Positions 7,272-13,646 of a DNA stretch of 40,430 nt are shown here, piece by piece (the stretch's first letter is position 1; every line of letters starts with the position of its first letter). Both the position numbers and the translations under genes were made by a program. The stretch spans positions 1 through 40,430 of the IMG/VR virus record IMGVR_UViG_3300027749_003914, one strand, 5' to 3'. The notes beneath the pieces were generated by a model, which was given only the letters and a program-made list of their open reading frames with translations, made no database searches and was not told where the DNA came from. Source of the stretch: a virus.

Positions 7272-8372
7272 ATGTCAACACAACAATACAATTTAAAAAC
7301 AAAAACAGATTACCTTTCAAGAAAAATGTTCTTGGATCCAGCAGGTCCTGTGACCATTCAGCGTTTTGAAGAAGTCAAGTACAACAAACTGGTCAAGTAC
7401 GAACAAGAAGCACGTGGATTCTTTTGGGTGCCAGAAGAGATATCTTTGACCAAAGACGCACAAGACTTTAAAGATGCAAGTGACACAGTCAAGCATATCT
7501 TTACGTCAAACTTACTGCGCCAAACAGCATTAGACAGCCTGCAAGGACGCGGTCCCAGTCAAATCTTCACACCTGTTGTGAGTATTCCTGAACTCGAAGC
7601 ATTAGTCTACAACTGGACATTTTTTGAAACCAATATTCATTCAAGAAGTTACAGTCACATCATTCGCAACATCTACAATGTGCCCAAGGATGTGTTCAAC
7701 ACAATCCACGACACCGAAGAAATTGTGAACATGGCATCCAGTGTGGGCAACTATTATGATCGACTGCACATGATCAACTGTCGTAAAGAGTTGTTGGAAG
7801 AGTTTGCCGAACGCGAACATATCAAGGCCATTTGGTTGGCACTCAATGCCTCCTATGCTTTAGAAGCATTCCGCTTCATGGTATCATTTGCCACAAGCCT
7901 GGCCATGGTCGAGAACAAAATCTTCATTGGCAACGGCAATATCATTCAACTGATCCTGCAAGATGAACTGCTACACAAAGAGTGGACAGGCTGGCTGATC
8001 AATCAAGTGGTCAAGGAAGACCCTCGCTTTGCGGCTGCCAAGATCGAGTGCGAAGTCGAAGTATATCAAATGTACCTGGACGTGATCCGTGAAGAAAAAG
8101 CCTGGGCTGATTACTTGTTTCAGAAAGGACCTGTGATAGGACTCAATGCCAATATTCTCAAAGACTTTGTGGACTACACTGCCAATGCGGCGCTGAAAGA
8201 AATTGGCATCAAGTATACTGAACCAGCACCACGCTCAACGCCTATTCCCTGGTTTACCAAACATGTAGACACCAGCAAGAAACAGTCCGCATTGCAGGAA
8301 ACTGAGAGTACAAATTACGTAATTGGGGTCATGTCCGATCAACTGGACTACGAAGAATTACCAGAACTATAA
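7272..8372 (+). CDS. nrdB: Ribonucleotide reductase class Ia, beta subunit
   Basis: NrdB holds the diiron-tyrosyl radical used by NrdA. The 366-residue protein has Asp88, Glu119, His123, Tyr127, Glu198, Glu232 and His235, corresponding to E. coli D84, E115, H118, Y122, E204, E238 and H241. Spacing D-to-E (31) and E198-to-E232 (34) match E. coli exactly. The segment between Glu119 and His123 is one residue longer (ETNIH against ETIH), so the E-x2-H pair is E-x3-H here. The acidic tail DYEELPEL fits the peptide that docks on NrdA. The ATG has no strong ribosome site. Glutaredoxin follows after 14 bases. Confidence 0.96.
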   Translation: MSTQQYNLKTKTDYLSRKMFLDPAGPVTIQRFEEVKYNKLVKYEQEARGFFWVPEEISLTKDAQDFKDASDTVKHIFTSNLLRQTALDSLQGRGPSQIFTPVVSIPELEALVYNWTFFETNIHSRSYSHIIRNIYNVPKDVFNTIHDTEEIVNMASSVGNYYDRLHMINCRKELLEEFAEREHIKAIWLALNASYALEAFRFMVSFATSLAMVENKIFIGNGNIIQLILQDELLHKEWTGWLINQVVKEDPRFAAAKIECEVEVYQMYLDVIREEKAWADYLFQKGPVIGLNANILKDFVDYTANAALKEIGIKYTEPAPRSTPIPWFTKHVDTSKKQSALQETESTNYVIGVMSDQLDYEELPEL

Positions 8373-8386
8373 CAAGGAAAACTAAA

Positions 8387-8620
8387 ATGACAAAAGCCAT
8401 TGTATGGTCCAAAGACCAGTGCCCCTATTGTGACCAAGCCAAGGCCTTGCTCAAGATGAAAGGCATTGAATTTGAAGAACGCAACGTGAGCCGTGACTGG
8501 ACACGTGAACAACTATTAGAAGCAGTACCAAATGCTCGCACAGTGCCACAGATCTTCTTGGATGAAGAACTGGTGGGCGGATTTACAGAACTAAAGAAAA
8601 GGTTTGATAATGCTACTTGA
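8387..8620 (+). CDS. grx: Glutaredoxin
   Basis: This 77-residue thioredoxin-fold protein has the classical glutaredoxin active site CPYC (Cys12, Cys15), the cis-proline TVPQIF loop (53-58) and a GG glutathione-binding motif (64-65). It probably re-reduces NrdA, as phage glutaredoxins do, and its place directly after nrdB supports that. AAGGAAAA upstream of the ATG gives a reasonable ribosome site. Its last 11 bases overlap the next gene. Confidence 0.95.
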   Translation: MTKAIVWSKDQCPYCDQAKALLKMKGIEFEERNVSRDWTREQLLEAVPNARTVPQIFLDEELVGGFTELKKRFDNAT

Positions 8621-8906
8621 AATCGACAAAGGACTTGCCGAAGGCGACGTGGTCACACTCAAACTCACATCAGGTGAGGAGATTGTGGCCAGACTGGATA
8701 AAGAAACTGACACACACTATAGATTGACCAAACCCATGGTCATTGCCATGGGTCCAAACGGCCCAGGACTCCTGCCCTACCTGTTCACAGTGAGTCCGGA
8801 CAAGACCATTGGCCTGAGCAAAACCACTGTGACCGTGGCTGTAGCATCTGACAAGCAGTTTGCCAGTCAATACATGCAAAGCACAACCAACATACAAATG
8901 GTTTAA
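8610..8906 (+). CDS. Small beta-rich phage protein (possibly Sm/SH3-like)
   Basis: The ATG at 8610, preceded by AAAAGG, is favoured over the TTG at 8604 and gives 98 residues. The N-terminal part (VVTLKLTSGEEIVARL) followed by short strands looks like a small beta barrel of the Sm or SH3 type, and the phrase KPMVIAMGPNG-GLLPYLF recurs, as far as I remember, in T4-like phages of marine and fresh water. No function is known to me. It overlaps glutaredoxin by 11 bases and so belongs to the nrd operon by position. Confidence 0.7.
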   Translation: MLLEIDKGLAEGDVVTLKLTSGEEIVARLDKETDTHYRLTKPMVIAMGPNGPGLLPYLFTVSPDKTIGLSKTTVTVAVASDKQFASQYMQSTTNIQMV

Positions 8907-8937
8907 AACGACGGCTTTTTGTTTCCATAAATATACA

Positions 8938-9153
8938 ATGGGACATCGCTTTGTGATCATGCGTGACGATCAGTTGTTGGAATACACAGAGTATGAGCAG
9001 ATTCCAGATCGGTTTGATCACGTGATTGAGTTTGCTCCTGAAGCCCCACCCGGACCGCACACGGATCAAGATCATGAAGAAATTGATCAGTGGCACTCAA
9101 AATTTGAAAGATTAATGGAAATAGAATATGCCAGCAGCCGCAAGACAAGGTGA
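8938..9153 (+). CDS. Small acidic hypothetical protein
   Basis: The frame is open from 8860, but the ATG at 8938 is the more likely start because it does not run deep into the previous gene; it gives 71 residues. The protein is acidic and rich in His and Asp, with no known domain. A CATAAATA motif lies five bases before the ATG and no ribosome site is visible, so the ATG at 8959 (64 residues) is an alternative. It overlaps the PAAR gene by 26 bases, suggesting a tail-assembly link. Confidence 0.55.
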   Translation: MGHRFVIMRDDQLLEYTEYEQIPDRFDHVIEFAPEAPPGPHTDQDHEEIDQWHSKFERLMEIEYASSRKTR

Positions 9154-9418
9154 CAGTTGTGTGATTCATTGCTCTCCGTTTAACGTGGCAGCAGGCAGTG
9201 CCAGTGTGTTTACCAATGGCAGAGCCGCCGCTCGGGTAGGAGATCCGGTGGATTTACATTTGAATCTTGGTAAAAAATGTTTCCCACACTCGGCCACCAT
9301 TGCTTCAGGATCAGGATCTGTTTATATCAACGGCAAGAAAGCCGCCCGAGTAGGCAGTAAATTAAAAGGCTGCACCTCAGTCAGTGGCGGGTCAGGTGAT
9401 GTTTTCATTGGTGGCTGA
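9128..9418 (+). CDS. PAAR-type spike tip protein
   Basis: PAAR proteins form the sharp metal-stabilised cone capping the central spike of contractile tails (T4 gp5.4, type VI secretion). The 96 residues open with PAARQGD and contain two spaced RAAARVGD/KKAARVGS repeats and the Gly-rich GSGSVYING strand pattern of the fold. Cys and His residues in CVIHC, HLNLGKKCFPH and KGC are candidate metal ligands. It supports a contractile-tailed (myovirus) virion. The start overlaps the previous gene, and the next gene starts two bases after its stop. Confidence 0.9.
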   Translation: MPAAARQGDSCVIHCSPFNVAAGSASVFTNGRAAARVGDPVDLHLNLGKKCFPHSATIASGSGSVYINGKKAARVGSKLKGCTSVSGGSGDVFIGG

Positions 9419-9420
9419 TT

Positions 9421-10467
9421 GTGGCTGAGTCGATATTAACACCACTGCAATTGATAGCGGGCGCCAGCCTTAGCAACAATCAAGGTATACAACTGGCTAC
9501 AGACTTTGCTAATGCACTGGCATCCTACAACGGTACGCCATTGATACACCCCTTGCTGATAGCACTTGGCAACAGTTCTGCGGCCAATCTGTCTAATGTG
9601 ACATTACTGGGTCTTGAGACCATGGCAGCCAACACTTGTCCTGCCCTGGCTGACAACACACCGGCCAACTATGCTCCTGCAATTGGCAGCAGTCTGGGTA
9701 GCCCTGCTCTTGGCAACAGTATTTTGGGATTCACCGGAATCATCAGCGGCATAGGTAATTCTTATCTAGGCAATGGCAATGTGAGTGTGTTTTCTCAAGT
9801 GTTTGCTGGCGCAGTAGGCTATATTGATCAAACCAATGCATTTATTAACACAGCCATAAACAGTCAGACCTATCTAGGCAGCACATTCACCAGCATGAAC
9901 AGCCTTATCACTGGCAATTTAACTGATGTCAATTTGGCCTTGCCTTCGTTCGGCAGTGACTTGGCACGACTTGGCTTTCTCATTGACTTGCCCAACCTGG
10001 GCAACTTTGGCCTGCCCAGCACAGTGTTCAAGCAGTTGGCCACAGTGGCCAATCTCACAGCAAGAATCACTGTGGCACTCCGGCAAGTGGGATTCTCTAC
10101 CTCGCAAATTGAACGCATCACTGATCCTGATGCACGACTGACCGACACAGAAGAAGCACGACTTTACAGAGCCATGCTGTTGATCACTGGACAGTCTCTG
10201 CAACAGGTGTGCGACATTTTGAAAATCACTTTGCCTGTGGCTGGTGTCAATACCACCCAGCCACAAAATCCTGGCCTGAACTCCATGGCCGATCTCTTAG
10301 ACCCTGTAAAAATCTTCCCCAACAGTTTTGCCAGCCTCACAGTGAGAACCTATAATCAAAACACCACCAGTGAGTTGAGATCTATCTATCTGGATGCCAC
10401 CGGCAATGTCAACAGCAAACTTACAGAATATCTACCAAGATATGTGATAACGGTGGTACCAGCATGA
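9421..10467 (+). CDS. Probable tail/baseplate protein
   Basis: A GTG start two bases after the PAAR stop gives a 348-residue protein. Residues 1-170 are rich in Ala, Asn, Leu and Gly, with repeated LGNS/GNGN-like turns; residues 200-290 look helical. There are no transmembrane segments strong enough to call and no known domain. Position directly behind the spike tip, and a start-stop overlap (ATGA) with a similarly composed gene, suggest both act in the spike or baseplate. That is inference from context only. Confidence 0.6.
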   Translation: MAESILTPLQLIAGASLSNNQGIQLATDFANALASYNGTPLIHPLLIALGNSSAANLSNVTLLGLETMAANTCPALADNTPANYAPAIGSSLGSPALGNSILGFTGIISGIGNSYLGNGNVSVFSQVFAGAVGYIDQTNAFINTAINSQTYLGSTFTSMNSLITGNLTDVNLALPSFGSDLARLGFLIDLPNLGNFGLPSTVFKQLATVANLTARITVALRQVGFSTSQIERITDPDARLTDTEEARLYRAMLLITGQSLQQVCDILKITLPVAGVNTTQPQNPGLNSMADLLDPVKIFPNSFASLTVRTYNQNTTSELRSIYLDATGNVNSKLTEYLPRYVITVVPA

Positions 10468-11417
10468 TTACCTATGAACGCTTGAGCAAAATTATACCCG
10501 CAGATCAGGCATTAGCCTGCAAGGCTGTGAGTGTGAGTCTACAACAGATAAAAAACATAACCAATTTGTCTTTGCCAAATTTGGCCACAGCATTTGCGGG
10601 CACAGTGACCACTCGAGATCTAAACTTGATCAATGCACTGACCACGGCTGTGCCTGCCTCAGTGACTGCCTACTATACCACCAACTATGCCACCGGCACA
10701 GGACCGGGCAATACTCTGGTCTTAACCGATTTATTGGGTGCCGCAGTGGGAGTTGACTATATCACTCAATTGAACAATGCTGTGACCACTATCAACTCAT
10801 TGGCCGCTGCCGGACAATTGGCAAATCTCACCAGTATCTATTTGACCATGGCCAACACAGTGAATGGCGTGTATGGCGATGCAGTAAGTGGTCCGGTCAC
10901 AATACCGACGGGTCCGGCAGCAGGTACCTACGCCAATGCAGATGAAGCCTTTGGAAATGCGTTGACTCCGGCTGCCATAACAGAAATTGGCAGTGTAGTC
11001 ACAATCAATCCCAATCAAACCACTGCACTCAATACTGATTTCAACAACATGGCACAAAAAGTCGTAAACGAAAGTCACAACCTGGCCTTGGCGGGAATCC
11101 AAATTATCAACTTGAATACCACAGGAGATACCCTGGGCCCGATCATGAGTTTTGTTGAAAGTCTGCCCACATATGGGCTGAAAAAAGAAGTCAACGGACC
11201 TGTTTGGTTCCTGGAACAAGTGGCCAATCTTACCACTCTGGGCGGTCAAGCCATTGTGGGTTGCCTACGCGAAGGACAAAATCTAGCAGTTCTTAACAAT
11301 GTAGGAATTGGTGTGGATACCGCCGTTCCTGACACTTCTAGTTTCCCCATTCTGATTGCAAATCTCATTCCAGCCACGTATACTACAGCACAAGCAGCCA
11401 ATTTAGTGGTAATTTAA
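10464..11417 (+). CDS. Probable tail/baseplate protein
   Basis: This 317-residue protein starts in the stop codon of the previous gene (ATGA). Like its neighbour it is rich in Ala, Asn, Thr and Leu, with long stretches of alternating small and hydrophobic residues (LANLTSIYLTMANTVNGVYG). I see no catalytic motif. The two may form a complex on the tail tip; clear sequence similarity between them is not evident by eye. The gene is followed by a 74-base gap holding a late-promoter-like motif and a hairpin. Confidence 0.6.
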   Translation: MITYERLSKIIPADQALACKAVSVSLQQIKNITNLSLPNLATAFAGTVTTRDLNLINALTTAVPASVTAYYTTNYATGTGPGNTLVLTDLLGAAVGVDYITQLNNAVTTINSLAAAGQLANLTSIYLTMANTVNGVYGDAVSGPVTIPTGPAAGTYANADEAFGNALTPAAITEIGSVVTINPNQTTALNTDFNNMAQKVVNESHNLALAGIQIINLNTTGDTLGPIMSFVESLPTYGLKKEVNGPVWFLEQVANLTTLGGQAIVGCLREGQNLAVLNNVGIGVDTAVPDTSSFPILIANLIPATYTTAQAANLVVI

Positions 11418-11436
11418 ACACCTAATACGTGTTTCT

Positions 11437-11444
11437 ACTAAATA
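11437..11444 (+). promoter_or_regulatory. Late-promoter-like ACTAAATA
   Basis: ACTAAATA matches six of eight bases of TATAAATA and lies in a true intergenic gap. The predicted start, about 11450, falls at the foot of the hairpin at 11452, so the transcript for the outer-membrane protein would begin with a stem-loop. Confidence 0.35.
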
Positions 11445-11451
11445 TTATTCT

Positions 11452-11476
11452 GTGTTTGTAATCAAACACTCTTTTT
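11452..11476 (+). terminator. Hairpin plus T-run before the barrel gene
   Basis: GTGTTTG (11452-11458) pairs with CAAACAC (11463-11469) around a TAAT loop and is followed by TCTTTTT, the form of a rho-independent terminator for the tail genes. It could equally be a 5' stabilising hairpin of the next transcript, since AAAAGG and the ATG at 11492 follow directly. Confidence 0.5.
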
Positions 11477-11491
11477 AAAAGGAAAAACTAA

Positions 11492-12037
11492 ATGAAGAAA
11501 ATCTTCGCAATCTTGGCCTTGGCCATCACAGGTACTGCATTTGCAGCCGACAGTTTCACAGTTGAAGGTCAACACGTGAACAACGCAGGTGCCGCGGCAC
11601 AACAAACTTATGCTTTGGGTGTAAAGAAAGAGTTCACAGGCTTTGCCGGTGACTTAGCATTCTCTAACACACAAACCGAAGGTACAAATGCGTTAACCAC
11701 ACGTCTTGAAGCAGGCGCCACAGTGGCTGGCCCAGTTGGTTTATATGCACGTGCCGCAGTTGGTCAAAAGTACTCTAACACTACTGACTTCACATACTAC
11801 TCTGTTGAGCCAGGTATCGCTGCCGCTGTTCCAGGCGTGTCAGGGTTGACTGGCAAATTTGGTTATCGTTTCCGTAGTGCATTTGATGGCACACAAAACA
11901 ATGATCAAACTCAAACAGCACGTTATGCCTTGGCCTATGCTGTAAACAAAGACGACACCGTTGCTGTGAAATATGACCGCGTCAAGGGTGACAACAACCA
12001 AAAAATCATTGCAGTGCAATACACACGCGGTTTCTAA
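11492..12037 (+). CDS. Secreted outer-membrane beta-barrel protein
   Basis: The 181-residue product begins with a clear signal peptide (MKK, hydrophobic 4-15, cleavage likely after AFA18). The mature part is made of alternating strands, for example GLYARAAVGQKY and RYALAYAVNKDDTVAVKYDRV, and ends QYTRGF with a terminal Phe, the signature recognised by the BAM barrel-insertion machinery. This predicts an 8-10 strand outer-membrane barrel. A phage gene exporting such a protein might alter the cell surface, exclude other phages or change permeability; none of this can be decided here. AAAAGG precedes the ATG. The gene has its own terminator, and its 3' end is duplicated. Confidence 0.82.
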   Translation: MKKIFAILALAITGTAFAADSFTVEGQHVNNAGAAAQQTYALGVKKEFTGFAGDLAFSNTQTEGTNALTTRLEAGATVAGPVGLYARAAVGQKYSNTTDFTYYSVEPGIAAAVPGVSGLTGKFGYRFRSAFDGTQNNDQTQTARYALAYAVNKDDTVAVKYDRVKGDNNQKIIAVQYTRGF

Positions 12038-12085
12038 AAAGTAACACTCAAGTACTACTTTCTAAAAGTAATACTCTAGTACTAC
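12031..12085 (+). repeat. Imperfect tandem repeat over the barrel-gene stop
   Basis: Two adjacent copies, 28 bases (12031-12058) and 27 bases (12059-12085), differ at about three positions. Each begins TTTCTAA, the last Phe codon and stop of the barrel gene, and ends AGTACTAC. The second copy therefore carries a duplicate of the gene end, immediately before the terminator. Confidence 0.85.
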
Positions 12086-12116
12086 AAAAGCCCTACAAAT
12101 CGTAGGGCTTTTCTTT
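12086..12116 (+). terminator. Rho-independent terminator
   Basis: AAAAGCCCTAC (12086-12096) pairs perfectly with GTAGGGCTTTT (12102-12112) around AAATC, and the descending arm runs on into TTCTTTT. This strong terminator ends the outer-membrane protein transcript, and the next promoter starts four bases later. Confidence 0.92.
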
Positions 12117-12119
12117 TGG

Positions 12120-12148
12120 TTGACCAGATATTCAAGATCGGGTATAAT
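12120..12148 (+). promoter_or_regulatory. Sigma70-type promoter TTGACC-N17-TATAAT
   Basis: The -35 TTGACC (12120-12125) and -10 TATAAT (12143-12148) are 17 bases apart. The predicted start is at or within a base or two of the ATG at 12155, leaving no room for a ribosome site. The promoter follows the terminator directly. Confidence 0.85.
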
Positions 12149-12154
12149 CAAGAC

Positions 12155-12388
12155 ATGAAGTTAGAAATTAACGAAATACTACAGTGGACCGGAGCGGTGT
12201 TTATCATTGCTGGTCACAGTCTTAATGCCATGGGCCCTGCGGTCTATCCTTACAATATCCTTGCATTTTTCATAGGAACCATCCTGTTCATGGCCTGGAC
12301 CATACGTGTGGCTAATCGCCCACAGTTGGTGGTTAATATTGTTACTCTAATGCTGGGTGCGTCGGGTTTGATCAAAGCATTTGGTTGA
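12155..12388 (+). CDS. Small membrane protein, probably leaderless mRNA
   Basis: This 77-residue protein has two or three hydrophobic segments (about 9-26, 31-49 and 55-72), and no known family is recognised. It looks like a small inner-membrane protein with a short charged N-terminus. The only ATG that fits lies about seven bases after the TATAAT box with no Shine-Dalgarno sequence, so the message is probably leaderless. Its TGA stop is contained in the -35 box of the next promoter. Confidence 0.68.
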   Translation: MKLEINEILQWTGAVFIIAGHSLNAMGPAVYPYNILAFFIGTILFMAWTIRVANRPQLVVNIVTLMLGASGLIKAFG

Positions 12389-12413
12389 CCCAAAATTACC
12401 CTTTTGCTACAAT
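12385..12413 (+). promoter_or_regulatory. Sigma70-type promoter TTGACC-N17-TACAAT
   Basis: TTGACC (12385-12390) and TACAAT (12408-12413) are 17 bases apart. The TGA stop of the upstream gene (12386-12388) lies within the -35 box. The predicted leader is about 25 bases and contains AAAAAGGAA before the ATG at 12445. Confidence 0.8.
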
Positions 12414-12444
12414 ATACACATATCAAGACAAAAAGGAATCCAAA

Positions 12445-12585
12445 ATGACCGTAGCAGACTTGATTGCAATACTCCGCAAAATGCCAACTGATGCCACTGT
12501 TGTAACTCACGACAGCGATTACGGATATTGCAAGCCGATCGTTTCCTTGGACGATGACGGCGAAGTTGTAATCTCAGTAGGTTGA
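12445..12585 (+). CDS. Small hypothetical protein
   Basis: This 46-residue protein begins MTVADLIAILRKMPTDATVV and ends with an acidic strand pattern (SLDDDGEVVISVG). It has its own promoter and a good ribosome site (AAGGAA, 9 bases before the ATG). The pattern resembles small phage proteins of unknown function; I cannot assign one. Its stop lies in the -35 box of the next promoter. Confidence 0.65.
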   Translation: MTVADLIAILRKMPTDATVVTHDSDYGYCKPIVSLDDDGEVVISVG

Positions 12586-12610
12586 CTCAAAATAGCCGAT
12601 TTGTTATAAT
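12582..12610 (+). promoter_or_regulatory. Sigma70-type promoter TTGACT-N17-TATAAT
   Basis: TTGACT (12582-12587) and TATAAT (12605-12610) are 17 bases apart, with an extended -10 TGT before TATAAT. The upstream TGA stop (12583-12585) lies inside the -35 box. A leader of about 24 bases carries AAGGAG. Confidence 0.87.
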
Positions 12611-12640
12611 ACTTGTATAGAAACTAAAAAGGAGTCCGTA

Positions 12641-12922
12641 ATGAGTACAGAAACTTACAATCGTTTGACAGAACAACAAAAACGTGAAGTTCGTATGTAT
12701 GGTTGCACTGAAGCAGAGATGCGTGAAGCAGTGGAACAAAGCATTACCTATCGCTTCTCCGGACCGGCCATGATGGCGGCCAGCATCTTGAGCGATGCAC
12801 AGGAAATGATCAACACCGAATACGGCGAAGTCGACAGCATGCGAGCCGAAGATGCTCGTCAAGCAATTAATCGTGCCAAATTTGTTTTATTCACCTACAT
12901 CATGGACCGGGAGACAGCATGA
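12641..12922 (+). CDS. Hypothetical helical protein
   Basis: This 93-residue, mostly helical soluble protein is rich in Glu, Arg, Ala and Met, with no recognised family. AAAAAGGAG lies 8 bases before the ATG. Residues 1-35 (YNRLTEQQKREVRMYGCTEAEMREAVEQ) suggest a helical hairpin, and the rest a second pair of helices. Its stop overlaps the start of the next small gene (ATGA), so the two are probably translated together from the promoter at 12582. Confidence 0.7.
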   Translation: MSTETYNRLTEQQKREVRMYGCTEAEMREAVEQSITYRFSGPAMMAASILSDAQEMINTEYGEVDSMRAEDARQAINRAKFVLFTYIMDRETA

Positions 12923-13068
12923 GCCGCATGAGTGATCTTGAAATTCAAATTGAAGAACTGCTAGACCAAGGGCAAACCCCTTTCATGATTGCACAACTGC
13001 TGGACATTCCAGTTTCGTGGGTCTATAGTGTGGAAGAAAATAGCCCTTTTGCAACATCAAACAGTTGA
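12919..13068 (+). CDS. Small helix-turn-helix-like protein
   Basis: This 49-residue ORF starts in the previous stop (ATGA). The segment QTPFMIAQLLDIPVSWVYSV reads as a helix-turn-helix, with IAQLLDIP as the first helix and turn and VSWVYSV as the recognition helix, as in small phage DNA-binding proteins. It may regulate the neighbouring promoters (inference). Its TGA stop lies inside the -35 box of the promoter at 13065. Confidence 0.6.
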   Translation: MSRMSDLEIQIEELLDQGQTPFMIAQLLDIPVSWVYSVEENSPFATSNS

Positions 13069-13093
13069 CCAAAAATTCGTTTTCGGTTATAAT
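13065..13093 (+). promoter_or_regulatory. Sigma70-type promoter TTGACC-N17-TATAAT
   Basis: TTGACC (13065-13070) and TATAAT (13088-13093) are 17 bases apart. The preceding TGA (13066-13068) is again within the -35 box. The predicted start at about 13100 gives a leader of 25 bases with AGGAG before the ATG at 13125. Confidence 0.87.
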
Positions 13094-13124
13094 ACATTTT
13101 TAATTCATTAACTCAGGAGATCGT

Positions 13125-13499
13125 ATGTCTTATTCTTTTGCAGGTACTTCTGTACTAAAAGGTGAACTCAAAGTTCGTTTTGCCAACTCAGACGCTCGTG
13201 CCAAGCAATTGGCCAAACTAGGCGACACAGATGTAAACATTGTGCCATTACCACATGTGATGGACAAGACCGCGGCTGTGGCATACTTGCTGGAGTCTGG
13301 CTTTGCCCAAGACATCTTGGTTCGTGCCGCACTAGAAGCCGAAGTGGCTCCTCGAGTCAAAGTCAAAGCACCACGCACTGTCAAGGTACGTGTGAAGTTG
13401 GTCAAGCCCAAAGCAAAGGCCAAGGTCAAGATAGACCGCACTGCGGCCACAGAAGCCGAAGTGGACGCATTGTATTCAGCAGTTTACGGCACCAAGTAA
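13125..13499 (+). CDS. Hypothetical protein with Lys-rich basic segment
   Basis: This is a 124-residue protein. Residues 1-70 form a compact region (GTSVLKGELKVRFANSDARAKQL... VMDKTAAVAYLLESGF) that, from memory, recurs in T4-like marine phages. Residues 78-105 are strongly basic (repeated KVK, KPKAKAK), which suggests nucleic acid contact. Function is unknown. It has its own consensus promoter and AGGAG ribosome site, as expected of an early-expressed gene, and its TAA stop overlaps the next small ORF. Confidence 0.72.
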   Translation: MSYSFAGTSVLKGELKVRFANSDARAKQLAKLGDTDVNIVPLPHVMDKTAAVAYLLESGFAQDILVRAALEAEVAPRVKVKAPRTVKVRVKLVKPKAKAKVKIDRTAATEAEVDALYSAVYGTK

Positions 13500-13645
13500 T
13501 GGTCATCAACGCCTTTTTTGTTTGGCTCAATTGGCGCATTGCTGATTGGTGCTTTGAAAACAACAGCCCTGGCTGGGGCTGGGCAAACATTTTCTTCAGT
13601 GCCTACAACGGCGCTATTATTGTGTATCAGTTATCAGGAGGTTAA
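13499..13645 (+). CDS. Small Trp-rich hypothetical protein
   Basis: This 48-residue ORF starts on the last base of the preceding stop (TAATG) and ends one base before the next ATG. It is rich in Trp, Phe and Asn (FFVWLNWRIADWCFE, SPGWGWANIFFSAYNG), suggesting an amphipathic or membrane-associated peptide. The exact fit between two genes and the GGAGG near its end, which serves the next gene, support it. No family is recognised. Confidence 0.55.
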   Translation: MVINAFFVWLNWRIADWCFENNSPGWGWANIFFSAYNGAIIVYQLSGG

Positions 13646-13646
13646 C

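Noticed and set aside
8926-8940. CATAAATA before the gene at 8938 as a late promoter
   Set aside because: Expected transcription start would fall at or after the ATG, so it cannot serve that start with a ribosome site; listed only as a doubt about the start.
13518-13646. N-terminal extension of the MGLDMYAY protein (hydrophobic leader)
   Set aside because: The strong GGAGG site and a well-fitting small ORF in another frame favour the start at 13647.
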